DNA of 64,000 bases from the NCBI GenBank assembly GCA_949316235.1, contig OX438743.1, forward strand, positions 19,651,771 to 19,715,770, in the 5' to 3' direction. Each line of letters opens with the position of its first letter. The first letter of the stretch is position 1. The notes under the pieces were generated by a model. The model worked only from the letters and a program-made list of their open reading frames with translations. It searched no databases and was not told the DNA's origin. This document shows positions 54,201 through 62,764 of the stretch, in pieces. The position numbers were made by a program, and so were the translations under genes. Origin of the DNA: Oegoconia quadripuncta. Its lineage: Eukaryota; Arthropoda; Insecta; Lepidoptera; Autostichidae.

Positions 54201-54756
54201 GAGCATTTTGTCTCCAAGTACTAGAGCCAACTGTAGTCATCTGACCATCATTAAGGAGAACAAGATTGTTGTCATCAATGCTCTTAAGAATGTCAGCACC
54301 TCTTGCATTTGAGGATGAGCAACCCCATACAGTATGTTGAGCATTAAAATCACCACATACAACTACTGGTTCAGGAAGACTATTAATTAAGTTATCGAGT
54401 TTAGATTTAGAAAATTGTGGATTACAATTAGTGGGACTATAAAAGCTTACAAATGTTACTTGTTTTGAATTATATGTGAGCTGTATTGCAATATTTTGTA
54501 ATGAATCGTCATAAAAGGTATCAATTTTACGAAAAGATAAATTATTGCGTAATAATATAGCTACACCATTATGACTATTACCAGAATCTAATCTAACTAA
54601 ATTAAAACCTTTAATATTGAAAGTGTGATGCGGGCGTAACCACGTTTCACATACAAGGGCTATGTGTATTTCATTCTCATATAAAAACTGTGTAAATAGA
54701 TGACGATTATTTATTAAGCTCTGAGCGTTCCATTGCATAATTTTCAACTGATCCAT
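51226..54756 (-). CDS. LINE ORF2: endonuclease, reverse transcriptase, RNase H
   Basis: 1176 residues. Residues 1-230: APE-type endonuclease (MQWNAQSL, CETWL at 36-40, CGDFNAQH at 134-141, a histidine near 212 in SYHFPV). Residues 450-720: reverse transcriptase with SYRPIALTS, NQFGFRRGRSS, VFFDIVGAFNNVNH (catalytic Asp), GVCQGGILSPLIF and the catalytic FADD at 668-671. Residues 950-1085: RNase H with YTDGSKK (Asp957), TAE (Glu992), ITDC (Asp1018) and HVDFLAKA (Asp1073). All active-site acidic residues are present. The C-terminal Cys/His finger is displaced by a frameshift, so this copy would make a protein lacking it. It acts in target-primed reverse transcription of its own RNA. Confidence 0.93.
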   Translation of the reverse strand: MDQLKIMQWNAQSLINNRHLFTQFLYENEIHIALVCETWLRPHHTFNIKGFNLVRLDSGNSHNGVAILLRNNLSFRKIDTFYDDSLQNIAIQLTYNSKQVTFVSFYSPTNCNPQFSKSKLDNLINSLPEPVVVCGDFNAQHTVWGCSSSNARGADILKSIDDNNLVLLNDGQMTTVGSSTWRQNALDLTLVSPALALISQWEVHDDSLGSYHFPVITKFAFNNIAPQIFKQSKATRPNFSQIDWFQYSKQIDMLLEDFEYNEFNPLDAYNKLVILINLAVQNSLPFKKKSGTQSKQNSSKHRKLQLPWWNQKCSMAVENCKKAYLVFKADPSLSNYIEFKRVQALKKLTIKLERQLSWAKLCESFNRTTPLSRIWTYMKKFNKSYIKNDTCDNTGWADIFLEKFTPDTVEKPLITNSNPPLPCNIYLTKPFTLVEFNSAISSRKDTSCGLDGLPYKIIKTMNAKCKAIILNIYNSLWNRSLIPEDWKVDCLVPILKPGKKLHEVDSYRPIALTSCMGKIFEQLIKQRLEFYIESNNLLPSNQFGFRRGRSSRESISHLYLDIFNAIKSNKVMISVFFDIVGAFNNVNHHILAQELQSLGIPEKIIRWSFNFLHGRNVYVILSNDSQLIGPRLSHNGVCQGGILSPLIFILYIHKLNNILGSGVLNLQFADDLVVYASGSNVNNLVQSINQSLIKLQKYFTYLGLSISADKSKVVVFNRIRSFNVKIFYNNNLLPVENSAKFLGIIFTNNLSWTRYASSIADRASKATNILKSLTSTCWGADPKILLMLFKALVRSHFEYGFFCFASNKKIVCKFNVIQNNNLRLITGAMRTTPIVSLQAECNVLPLSIRFKYLKSRFLLKLFSLSNHPLLKKIKYYFNTFSPIRDSDPYILQNLNEMLQLDDLYNIHKSSNTWHCYHGNYESKFSCMNIIINKELKRKEEVYQQISEFSGFRCVYTDGSKKDNRVSCAFYIPELKVGHGVRLPDVLSIYTAECFAVVVALQYISEHSSAASNWLLITDCMSLLSSLQTKTLDSGTNYLIYEIKNLWWKLQTSNINVIFMWTPAHIGVNGNEHVDFLAKAIVDSDSSTTSQNVAIPYSDILPVIKHRITENWTREWAEVLEGGKGLWYASINTEVNTPWFARSCSYLHRKFYTVICRLRFGHKLSLSQNENGFVTSM

Positions 54757-54770
54757 TGAAATTATTGATG

Positions 54771-55868
54771 TTATTTTTTAATAGTGTCCATGAGAACATC
54801 TTTTATAAACTTTGATGAAATTGACTGATCTGAAGTTTTATTCATTGTAATAATTTTAACTATAGATTTTACCATAAAGTCCATTATTTCGTCTATTTTT
54901 AATAAAGAAAAGAATTGATCTGTAGGGCTTGTTTTATTCTTACTTAATTCGGGAAAAGTCTTTTCATTGAAAAGACCAGCAAATGATTTTTTCTCAATAA
55001 GGGATCTATTCTCATTTATTTTCTTTTGCTTGATAGGGCATTTAGCAGACACACTAATGTGATTACCTTTACAATGAAAACAGACAGCTTTTTCTATAGG
55101 CACATTGCATTCTTTAAAACCATGACTTTCAGAGCAAATCGAGCATTTCGGTGAGTTTTTACAGAATTTAGCCATATGTCCATACCTGAGGCATTTGAAA
55201 CATTGTTTAACTGGTGGTACATACTGCGTCAAAGTAAACCGCCAACCATGAAGGTCTACAAAGTCTGGCAAAACTGACGATGCGAAGGTGATGGTGACTG
55301 TACCTGTGGGTTGCATAATAAAGTCATTGCTATCCTCATTTTTAACTTTTCGTAATATACGGCGAACACATATAATTTTCCGATTACTGGAGATTAAGGT
55401 AAAAATCTTCATATTTGAAATATTTGTAGGCACATTAGTTAGCACTCCTGTGACCTCTGTACCAGTTGCCGGTATGGATGCCTTAAAGCGATAGTCTTTT
55501 AAAAACGTTTGATTATTCAGGAAGGCGTTCGCGAGAGTGGGCTTTTCGAAATGAACGCCGATTTTATATTTATTAATGGTTTGCATATACTTTATGCCCT
55601 TATTAAACCTTTTCATATGGCTAGAAAGGGATATCATATCTCGTGTACCAATTGCTTTAGAATCGTCTGAAGATTCTATAAAAACAATAAAATCAGTAAG
55701 AGCTGAATCCTCTGGGTATCTCCTCGTGTAATCAGTAACAAAATAAGCTTTAAACTTATCCTTCTCTTCAGAGTCCGATGGGGATGGGAGGTCAGCATCA
55801 TCAGACGAATCATCAATCCACTCATTATCTTCATCCTTATCCTTAAATTTCTTCTTTTTCTTGCCCAT
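54771..55868 (-). CDS. LINE ORF1: gag-like RNA-binding protein with three zinc knuckles
   Basis: 365 residues, complete. Residues 1-40 are highly charged (a Lys run, then Asp/Glu/Ser). About 95-220 resembles the RRM-like fold of LINE ORF1 proteins. Three Cys/His knuckles follow: CFKCLRYGHMAKFC at 223-236, CSICSESHGFKEC at 242-254, and Cys-x2-Cys-x4-His-x6-Cys at 263-277. The likely role is binding element RNA and carrying it to the nucleus. The stop lies 14 bases before the ORF2 ATG, so ORF2 is probably read by reinitiation or ribosome bypass. Confidence 0.92.
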   Translation of the reverse strand: MGKKKKKFKDKDEDNEWIDDSSDDADLPSPSDSEEKDKFKAYFVTDYTRRYPEDSALTDFIVFIESSDDSKAIGTRDMISLSSHMKRFNKGIKYMQTINKYKIGVHFEKPTLANAFLNNQTFLKDYRFKASIPATGTEVTGVLTNVPTNISNMKIFTLISSNRKIICVRRILRKVKNEDSNDFIMQPTGTVTITFASSVLPDFVDLHGWRFTLTQYVPPVKQCFKCLRYGHMAKFCKNSPKCSICSESHGFKECNVPIEKAVCFHCKGNHISVSAKCPIKQKKINENRSLIEKKSFAGLFNEKTFPELSKNKTSPTDQFFSLLKIDEIMDFMVKSIVKIITMNKTSDQSISSKFIKDVLMDTIKK

Positions 55869-56472
55869 AATGACGAAAATGGGGTTAAATAGGGATGAAA
55901 AACTTTAAATTGAAATTAATTTAAAATTAATTCAAAAAAAGGCGCCTATTGCTTTCAGAGGTTCCCGCGCTTTTTTTTTTCGACAATTATATGATTAAAG
56001 ATAGATCTTCCATTTTGTTGTTTTCACTTTCGGGTAAGGCAAAAGAAGTTATTCCATACAGCCATTAATTTTGTCAAGTTCCATCATAGAATTTTGATTG
56101 ATAAAATTGTTTATTTCCAAAAGAGTTTATATACAATTCATTATATTTATAACTTTGAACAATATAAACAACAAAACACATGTTTTATTGATTATTGGCT
56201 GTTTTTGTTGCACAACTAACCCAGCATACTAGCCAAAAAAAGTTTGTAAAAAAAGTCATTGTCAAAAAACCGCGGCAGGTATTTCGATTGCCTTGTATCA
56301 AGAAAGTTGTTGGTTGTTGTTATTTGTTAAAAACAGTGAAAAGAAGATGAGTAACCAACCTGTAAGAAATGTGAGTACATGAAAACCAAAGTTAATATTT
56401 TACAAATACAATCAAATATTGGCCTTTAGTCAAAATCATTTCATAAACCTATCTCATTCCATAACATTTTTG

Positions 56473-57077
56473 TTACAGACTTCTGTGAGTGTGGAGCATG
56501 GCACTTTGGCTAACCAGTGTCTGGTACGACCCAGTGGCGTAGAATGAAAGGGCAATGAGAATCTGCAAGAGAAAACAGAATAACATAAAACTATGTAATA
56601 AAATAATTGTACATAATTTTTCAACATTTGCTCGTAAAGGTGATCTTGGATCTTATTCCAATTTTTTTAATTCCTTCGTAATGTAGACCATAAAAGCCAC
56701 TTTTTTTATTTAGTTTACACAATAAAGTCAAAACTACTTTATAAGCCGCCGCAGGATGACCCACTTAGGTTATCCCTATCCCTATCTAGGTTCAAATTGA
56801 GGTTAAATAGTTAACATACCTTCAACATCACCGGGATCCCATCACGCCTGCCCTCCTTTGGTATGAGTTGATGGAGGTCCTCTGCCAACAATCTTACGCC
56901 ATCCTTCGTCAGCCGGAACGTGCGGACAAATTCAACGTCCGGGAGCAAAAAAGCATCAATATTTGCCCGCAGGATTGCGCGGTCTCGCCGCCGGTTCTGC
57001 CGCTCTTGGGCTGCTAAGTCTTGCCTGTCGGCGATTTCTAATAATCGCCGACGTAGAGCAAAATTTACGGGATGCAT
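56473..57077 (-). pseudogene. HARBI1-type Harbinger transposase, N-terminal exons only
   Basis: Exon 1 (57077-56820, phase 0) begins MHPVNFALRRRLLE, has an Arg/Gln-rich helix, then LPDVEFVRTFRLTKDGVRLL and IPVMLK at a good donor AAG|GTATGT. Exon 2 starts at 56562 after TCTCTTGCAG with ILIALSFYATGSYQTLVSQS. The D-x-E-F-x-R-x-F/Y-R-L and F-Y-A-T-G-S-Y-Q motifs are those of the helix-rich N-terminus of HARBI1-like nucleases. Exon 2 stops after 29 codons and the DDE nuclease domain is not found, so the gene is truncated. The large LINE lies further downstream. It is carried by the enclosing Harbinger element. Confidence 0.7.
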
Positions 57078-57176
57078 GGGTGCAGAATGTCCAAGCCAAA
57101 AAGATTACTATTTTCCGTATTAATCGGTCAGAGTGTCGATAAGGGTGCGTAAAAAAAAACTTATGTACACGCCAAC

Positions 57177-57509
57177 CTTAGATTAATGATTGGTCTCCGC
57201 GCCGCTACGACTAGATACCGTCGGCGTACTCGAAAAATGCGGCAACAAATACTACGCCGTATTCGGCGTACCCGCGCCAGTCACGCCACAAGTTTAAATT
57301 TCAAATTTTGGTTTAAGACTGAAGCAAAATGCCGGTTTGCGTAGTCAAACTATGTAATAACAATACTACAAAAAACAAGAAAGATACTGGTATCACATGT
57401 AAGTAAAATCTACACACTACAATATTGAGTTGCCGCATTCAGGAACCTGTTTTTTCTTCATAGTGCGGTATCTAGTCGTAGCGGCGCGGAGACCAATCAT
57501 TAATCTAAG
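57177..57509 (+). mobile_element. THAP-bearing P-like MITE, perfect 44-bp TIRs, 8-bp TSD
   Basis: The left end CTTAGATTAATGATTGGTCT... (57177-57220) and right end (57466-57509) are exact reverse complements over 44 bases. ACGCCAAC flanks both sides (57169-57176, 57510-57517). Internally, CGGCGTAC occurs twice near the left end. An 8-bp duplication fits the P and hAT superfamilies; the encoded THAP exon favours P. It sits 92 bp upstream of the HARBI1-type ATG. Confidence 0.88.
57329..57398 (+). CDS. THAP-domain first exon, stranded in the MITE
   Basis: The ATG at 57329 opens MPVCVVKLCNNNTTKNKKDT, then GIT, and ends in phase 1 at ACAT|GTAAGT. Met-Pro-x-Cys-x4-Cys, an Asn-rich turn and Gly-Ile-(T/S) are the start of the C2CH THAP zinc finger, the DNA-binding domain of P-element transposases and related proteins. 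The remaining Cys/His half and everything else are gone; the element ends 111 bases later. It cannot form a finger by itself but has a usable start codon and donor. Confidence 0.72.
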
Positions 57510-58081
57510 ACGCCAACACTATAATCTGAGAAATTCACGTGAATTTATAAGAAGTCGGGAGCGCCAGATGAACAATTTTGTTTTCTAGGCTACTTTTGTA
57601 AAGTGACACCACATCTGTCAATCATTGGTACAATCATGATCGTATGAAACGTCAAATAAGGAGTAGCATACCAATTTGACAACAAGTAATTTGCCATTGA
57701 TTGATCATTGTTTAATAGACTACCTATTTGGTTGATTGGTAGATCATTGGTCTATCTATGGTCTTTCATAGAACATTAGACTACCGTTTGACGTTCTGAC
57801 GTCCCGTTGACTTGTCATTGAATCATCATGTATTTAGTAGAATTGAGGCCCAGATGGGATGTCTTCGAAAGCTCATATAAAAAAAAAAAAATCGAGTTTC
57901 TTTTACAGAGTTACATTATTTCACACACTTCTACCAAACTATAAATAGTTTATGGGCAGAAAATATACTCCTTGATTTTAATATTCTTTCAATGTAACTG
58001 TAACACATTATTTAAACTTTTGTGAATTTCACAGTATTACGAGTATGCATAGTAAATGGAACATAAACACTATAAATTAAA

Positions 58082-58316
58082 TAAATAAATAAATAAATAT
58101 TTCGGACACTTACACCAATCATCTAGTCCCAAACTAAGCAAAGCTTGTGCTGTGGATACTAGATAACGGATAAACATACATAAATATTTATATAAACATC
58201 CAAGACTCGGGAATAAATGTTCGTATTAATCATACAAACATTTACCCGTCGCGGGATTCGAACCCGCAACCGTTGGTTTCGCTGATAGGGTCACTATCCA
58301 CTACACCAATCGGTCT
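58082..58316 (-). mobile_element. SINE family B, complete, minus strand
   Basis: AATAAATAAATAAATATTTC, GGACACTTACACC to the box B complement GGATTCGAACC and CACTACACCAATCGGTC. Confidence 0.85.
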
Positions 58317-58943
58317 ATAATATATTTACATGCATGATTTCTTAAACTTTTCTAACATTAACTTTGCGAGATAGTTTTGGACCATGTTTCATGGAAATCG
58401 GTCTAGCAGTTTCGGAGATATTTAACTTTTGACATTGTCTTCGTACATTGAGTGTTTTGTATTTCACTGTGTTGTATCGAACAGCGGATTCAGAGTCAAA
58501 CTGCGGAATGAAATCTAAACTTAGCTTAACCATGAAGTCAGTCGCAGTCTTAAATCAGCGAGCTCTCGTGAGGTAGACTGAATAATTTAGTTGTATCTTC
58601 TAGTATTGGACAGGTTCCTATTAAGGCGAAAATTTAAAACCACAATTAAAACATATCAGCAGAAAAATTGTGACGTACATAACATTATGAAAAGAGGCAG
58701 CGCAGATGACGGACTTTTTGTAGGCCGGACAAAAATCCCAAATCGGACAATATACGACCACCTTATTTTATTTTACCACTTTGTCGGAGTGATTAATATG
58801 TATATCTATACCAAATTACATTTTTCTAGTAATAAAGAATCGGAGCTAAGCCGCGGACAAACCGACTGACGTATATGAAGAAACTGTAAGGGTTCCTTAG
58901 TGACTACGGAACCTCAAAAAGTAAATCATTTTTAAAGTTTAAA
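58317..58943. other. No gene recognised
   Basis: A 92-codon plus frame (58591-58869) has no recognised domain. GGGTTCCTTAGTGACTACGG near 58890 resembles a common lepidopteran repeat end. Confidence 0.35.
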
Positions 58944-59052
58944 GACGTCTGGTGTCGTGGATAGTGACCCTGTCAGCGAAACCAACGCTTGCGGGTTCGA
59001 ATCCCGCTGTGAGGGGTGTGATGAATACGTACTTTTATTCTCCTGTCATGGA
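58944..59052 (+). mobile_element. SINE family B, 5' half of a split copy
   Basis: GACGTCTGGTGTCGTGGATA head, box B GGTTCGAATCC intact, broken at CATGGATGT by a LINE (59053-59810). The other half resumes at 59811. Confidence 0.8.
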
Positions 59053-59810
59053 TGTGGCTACTGCAAGATTGGTCTATTTTAGTTATTTCCACAGTATTAT
59101 GTGTTACGGTATTTTGCTTTGGGGACGAGCAGCTGACATAGAACATATTTTTATTTTACAAAAGAGAGCAATACGAGCAATTTATAATCTGCGTCGACAT
59201 GACTCTCTCCGGGACAGGTTTAAAGAAATTAATATTTTAACTGTTCCTTCACTGTTCATTTACGAAAATATTATGTACGTTCGAAAAAATATTTCTACGT
59301 TCCCGAAAAATTGTGACAAGCATAATTGAAATTTGAGATATAAGAACAAATTGGCTACCCCTATGTTCAGACTAAGCAAATTTAATACATCATTTGTGGG
59401 ACACTGTATACGCTTTTATAACCTTATACCTGAGAATATCATTAATCTAACTGAGAAAAAATTTAAAGATTATGTCAAAATAACATTAGCAAAAAAGGGT
59501 TATTATAAAATTAGTGACTACCTGAATGACAAACACGCTTGGTGTACTTCGACCAGCTCCCCAAAATTATAAAATTGTATTAGTTATATACTTTATTTAA
59601 AAAAAAAAGAACAACAATGATCCTGTGGGTTTCTTGCGCCGCTTCTTTTCCCACAGATGAATTCCCTTTCCGAAGCGGTAGTAGCTTGGACATACCGACT
59701 GACAGATAAATGCAATAAACTTTTTTTATTTCCAGTAGATTTAAATTGACATTCAACAAATGATATCATGTATCTTACGTTGAAATAAATGCTTGAAGTT
59801 TGAAGTTTGA
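59053..59810 (+). pseudogene. LINE C-terminal region and 3' UTR inserted in a SINE
   Basis: It encodes ATARLVYFSYFHSIMCYGIL, then LWGRAADIEHIFILQKRAIR and further, a stop at 59327 (TGA), then GHCIRFYNLIPENIINLTEK and ISDYLNDKHAWCTSTSSPK. One in-frame stop separates two otherwise continuous halves (59053-59329 and 59333-59572). The 3' UTR ends with the tail CTTGAAGTTTGAAGTTTGA. Closely related to 13918-14690. Confidence 0.82.
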
Positions 59811-59896
59811 TGTTTGTTTATCCGTTATCTAGTATCCATAGTACAAGCTTTGCTTAGTTTGGGACTGGGTGATTAGTGTAACTGTACGAAAATATT
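59811..59896 (+). mobile_element. SINE family B, 3' half of a split copy
   Basis: TGTTTATCCGTTATCTAGTA to GTACGAAAATATT completes the SINE begun at 58944. About 19 bases present in intact copies are missing at the junction. Confidence 0.8.
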
Positions 59897-60169
59897 ATTT
59901 ATATATGTTCTATGCAATAACAGATACAGCGAACAAAAAAGTACGGCCGAAAAAAGTCCGTCGTCGGCCCTGCCCCTTTTCAGAAAAGCGTCTAAATAAC
60001 TTTTGACGAACTTGTTTTTGAAGAACTATTTATGGGACATATATAGGGTCTAACAAAATTAACCCGACAAACTTTGGCAATTGCACGTACATGACAATAA
60101 AATAATATATTCTTTAAAAAATAGCCTTACAAATTTGGTTTAAGAGTAAAAAAATTAAATGTAAGTGCA

Positions 60170-60440
60170 AATGAAAATACACATTTTACAAACAGAAATT
60201 TATTAAGAAAACATATTATAAAAATGTCAAACTATTTAGATGATAAACATCCATGAACATAAACAGCTCGTTCGCATGCCAAGCTATTTCAAAATAGAGC
60301 AACCCTTCGAGTTTATTGCTTATTCTTCTCAGGGGAAAATTGCCTTTTGAACAAGCAGTAGCTTAAAATGTAATATCTGACTTTTTAAAGTGTACCCAAA
60401 ATACAATATTTTATGACTTTGAAATCGTGGCTTTTATAAT
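60170..60440 (+). mobile_element. LINE 3' end with degraded coding tail
   Basis: TTTATTAAGAAAACATATTA and AACTATTTAGATGATAAACA correspond to the (KGYYK)-NYLDDKH coding end. Then AGCAACCCTTCGAGTTTATT and GAACAAGCAGTAGCTTAAAA match the 3' UTR at 15755-16010 in reverse. Confidence 0.6.
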
Positions 60441-61732
60441 ATAAAAATTTGTCTCAAAAAGAACAAGTCTTTAGGTTTGTTGCTTGAAAAACCTCCTTTT
60501 TGGTAAAATTTGTATATATTATAATGTACTTTTGTCTCACTAGCAGGTACGGGTTAATCCACCATGCACCCAGTGCAGATTGGGAAATATATGTCAGACA
60601 CACAGCCACCTGGCAGTCAGTGTTTTCACGCAGATCGAACCGACTGGGCTAAACGACTGCCTTCATTTGAAAACAAACGAACCTACTATTTAGCGTGGCT
60701 TGCGTAGCACAGAAATATGGTTGTAAAGCGGTAAAATTACCCCGGTAAAATACGATAAAAAGTTCCGGGTCCATGCAACAGATGGCGCTAAGATTTCGTG
60801 CCATAATTTTCACAAACAAGTTAGTTTTCGAATAATATGATGACTCATACGCGTGTAGTTTGCCTGACAAAACCAAGTCAACGGATCGCCGCTAGCTCAG
60901 TCGCCCACCAATGGCGGAACGACAAGAGCGCATATGCCGCACAATATGGCGGACTGCATTAATCTGCAACGTCGCATAATTATTTTGCAACTATAAGGGC
61001 GCGGGTTGAAACAAAAATAGTCATAAGTCGCCGGTAATTTTACCGTAATTTATATAAATCACCGTACCGTTTTCGGTAAAATTACGTTATTTTTCTCACT
61101 ACACGGAAATACTCATGATAATGTCATTAGCGGTTACCCATTCACAAACAGGCTGCGCTAAACGTTGATTAACTTCGTTAATAACTGAATACGCCCCTGT
61201 TCCGTTTCACAGCTAGCACTCCACAGACAGGTGTGAATATTAAAGTCCACATACTTACTTCGAACGAGAAACCCCGAGCCAATACATTATGGAAAATGTG
61301 TTTTAGTGTGTAGCGATTTATTGAGATGGAATATATCAGTAGCGTAATATTATTTTGTTGCGAGCAACACCAAGCTCTTCAGTTTTTACCCGCCTGACTC
61401 AGGAAGCTAATTTTTTTACGTTGAACAGGATTCAGAGGCAGATAATTTACCGAGGTCGATACGGTAGACATATTTTCAGATAACATTTAAAAAAAGCCGG
61501 CCAAGTTCACGCACAGTGTGCTTGCCCTCACAATTTGAGATCTTAAACGGAGGATTTTTGTAGTTTTACAAAGATTTTTCAAAGTTTTTCGATTATTACT
61601 TATTAACCTGTAACACCTACTTATCTGTAGGTAATAGTTTTCCTTTTAACTTTATTATATACCTACAGGGTGAATTTGAATTCGTATAATTCCCAATAAT
61701 TGGTGACGCGTCCCTTCATTACGAGCAACTTG
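60441..61732. other. No recognised feature
   Basis: Non-coding; the longest frame is 75 codons. No tandem or inverted repeat noticed. Confidence 0.35.
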
Positions 61733-61758
61733 GACGACCGATTGGTGTAGTGGATAGT
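61733..61758 (+). mobile_element. SINE family B, 5' stub of a split copy
   Basis: GACCGATTGGTGTAGTGGAT, AGTG is the SINE B head up to box A. The rest continues at 62217 after an inserted LINE end. Confidence 0.75.
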
Positions 61759-62216
61759 GTTTTTATATAGTTTGATGCATAACAATATTGATTGTATGGA
61801 AATGGTGAATGAAATTAATTACAATTTACCTAGTCGTTCTCTAAGAATAAGGGAATTATACCCACATCGCTTGTTTGCGCTTATCATAAGCAGAACGCAT
61901 GCAGGGGAGCGTGCCCCCCTGTGTCGACTGGCTAACATTTATAATAAATATCTAACAGATGTGGATATATTCTTTTTGTCTAAAACCCAATATAAGAAAC
62001 AGTGTTTGGAAGTCCTGTCGGATATTGGTGATACTTAAGATTTAAATTAACTGGTTCGGATTGCTTTTCTGTCTTTGTAGTTTTATATAAAATTGTCGTG
62101 GATAACGGAGTTGGTTACACAATGACCTCCATTGTCTACATATAAGATAATAGAACATAATTGTATTGTGTAGCTGTTAGTTGTCATGAATAAAATAAAA
62201 TAAAATGAAAATAAAG
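61759..62216 (+). pseudogene. LINE C-terminal fragment with (AAAAT)n tail inserted in a SINE
   Basis: A 93-codon frame reads YNLPSRSLRIRELYPHRL, then HAGERAPLCRLANIYNKYL and DVDIFFLSKTQYKKQCLEVL before TAA at 62036. That layout matches the end of a LINE ORF2. The tail is AATAAAATAAAATAAAATG. The SINE resumes directly afterwards. Confidence 0.65.
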
Positions 62217-62390
62217 ACCCAGTCAGCGAAACCAACGGTTTGTGTGATGAATACAAACATTTATTCCCGAGTCATGGATGTTTAAATAAATATTTATGTA
62301 TGTTTATTAATTATCTAGTTTCGTTAGTACAAGCTTGGCTTAGTAAGTAAGCTTAGCTTTGTAAGTGTCCGAAATATTTATTGCAAAAAA
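62217..62390 (+). mobile_element. SINE family B, 3' part of a split copy
   Basis: GACCCAGTCAGCGAAACCAA to GTGTCCGAAATATTTATTGC. Box B has been deleted between CAACGG and TTTGTGTG. Confidence 0.75.
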
Positions 62391-62411
62391 AAAGAACTTT
62401 CCCCATGGAAC

Positions 62412-62757
62412 CATACTCATCTTCACTTAACATCAGATGTGATTGAGGTCTCAAAAAACATACTCGAATTCGATCAAAAAATTTTAAATTACCCATAAAA
62501 AGTAAACCATTTGTATGAAACCTTTAGTATGAAAACCCAATAATTTTCGGCTGGTGCTTTACTCCTGATTACGGACAACTTTCCATTAGGAACCAGGACT
62601 GAATTCAACCGACAATTGTTGGATTTCCATATTAAAGGTGGTTTCAGAATGGTTTACTTTGTATGGTTAATCGAAAACTTTAACTTTAAATAATGTGATT
62701 GCTTTCCATCAGGTGACCCGCATGCTCGTTTGCCGCCCTTTCATATAAAAAAAAAAA
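62412..62757 (+). mobile_element. SINE A fragment and LINE 3' stub
   Basis: CATCTTCACTTAACATCAGA, TGTGATTGAGGTC (62412-62450) is a SINE A 3' fragment. TGATTGCTTTCCATCAGGTG, ACCCGCATGCTCGTTTGCCG and an A run (62697-62757) is the plus-strand counterpart of the LINE end at 24181. The bases between are unassigned. Confidence 0.55.
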
Positions 62758-62764
62758 TCGTCTA

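Larger units (their letters stand above)
50729..55981 (-). mobile_element. Full-length I-like LINE with 12-bp target duplication
   Basis: GACAATTATATG occurs exactly at both edges (50717-50728 and 55982-55993). The minus-strand 3' end is a (CAA)n tail (reversed at 50729-50746), the style of I-clade elements. A 113-bp 5' leader, ORF1, a 14-bp gap, ORF2 and a ~290-bp 3' UTR follow in order. APE endonuclease, RT and RNase H in one ORF2 places it in or near the I/Nimb group rather than Jockey or CR1. Confidence 0.93.
50587..57851 (-). mobile_element. PIF/Harbinger transposon broken by two later insertions
   Basis: Terminal inverted repeats GGCCTCAATTCTACTA (50588-50603) and its exact complement TAGTAGAATTGAGGCC (57835-57850) face each other 7.2 kb apart. 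If one more base is included at each end, both are flanked by AGA (50584-50586, 57852-57854), a 3-bp target duplication as in this superfamily, although TWA is more usual. Subtracting the LINE (50729-55981 plus TSD) and the 333-bp element leaves about 1.7 kb of Harbinger sequence, including HARBI1-type exons. Confidence 0.7.

Noticed and set aside
56357..56547. Plus-strand two-exon mini-gene (MSNQP joined after TGTTACAG)
   Set aside because: It is antisense to the HARBI1-type exon 2, which has recognisable family motifs. The plus-strand product would be about 30 residues with no motif.
50587..57851. One composite transposon encoding THAP, HARBI1 and LINE proteins together
   Set aside because: Each component has its own ends and target duplication, so they are separate insertions rather than one cooperating system.
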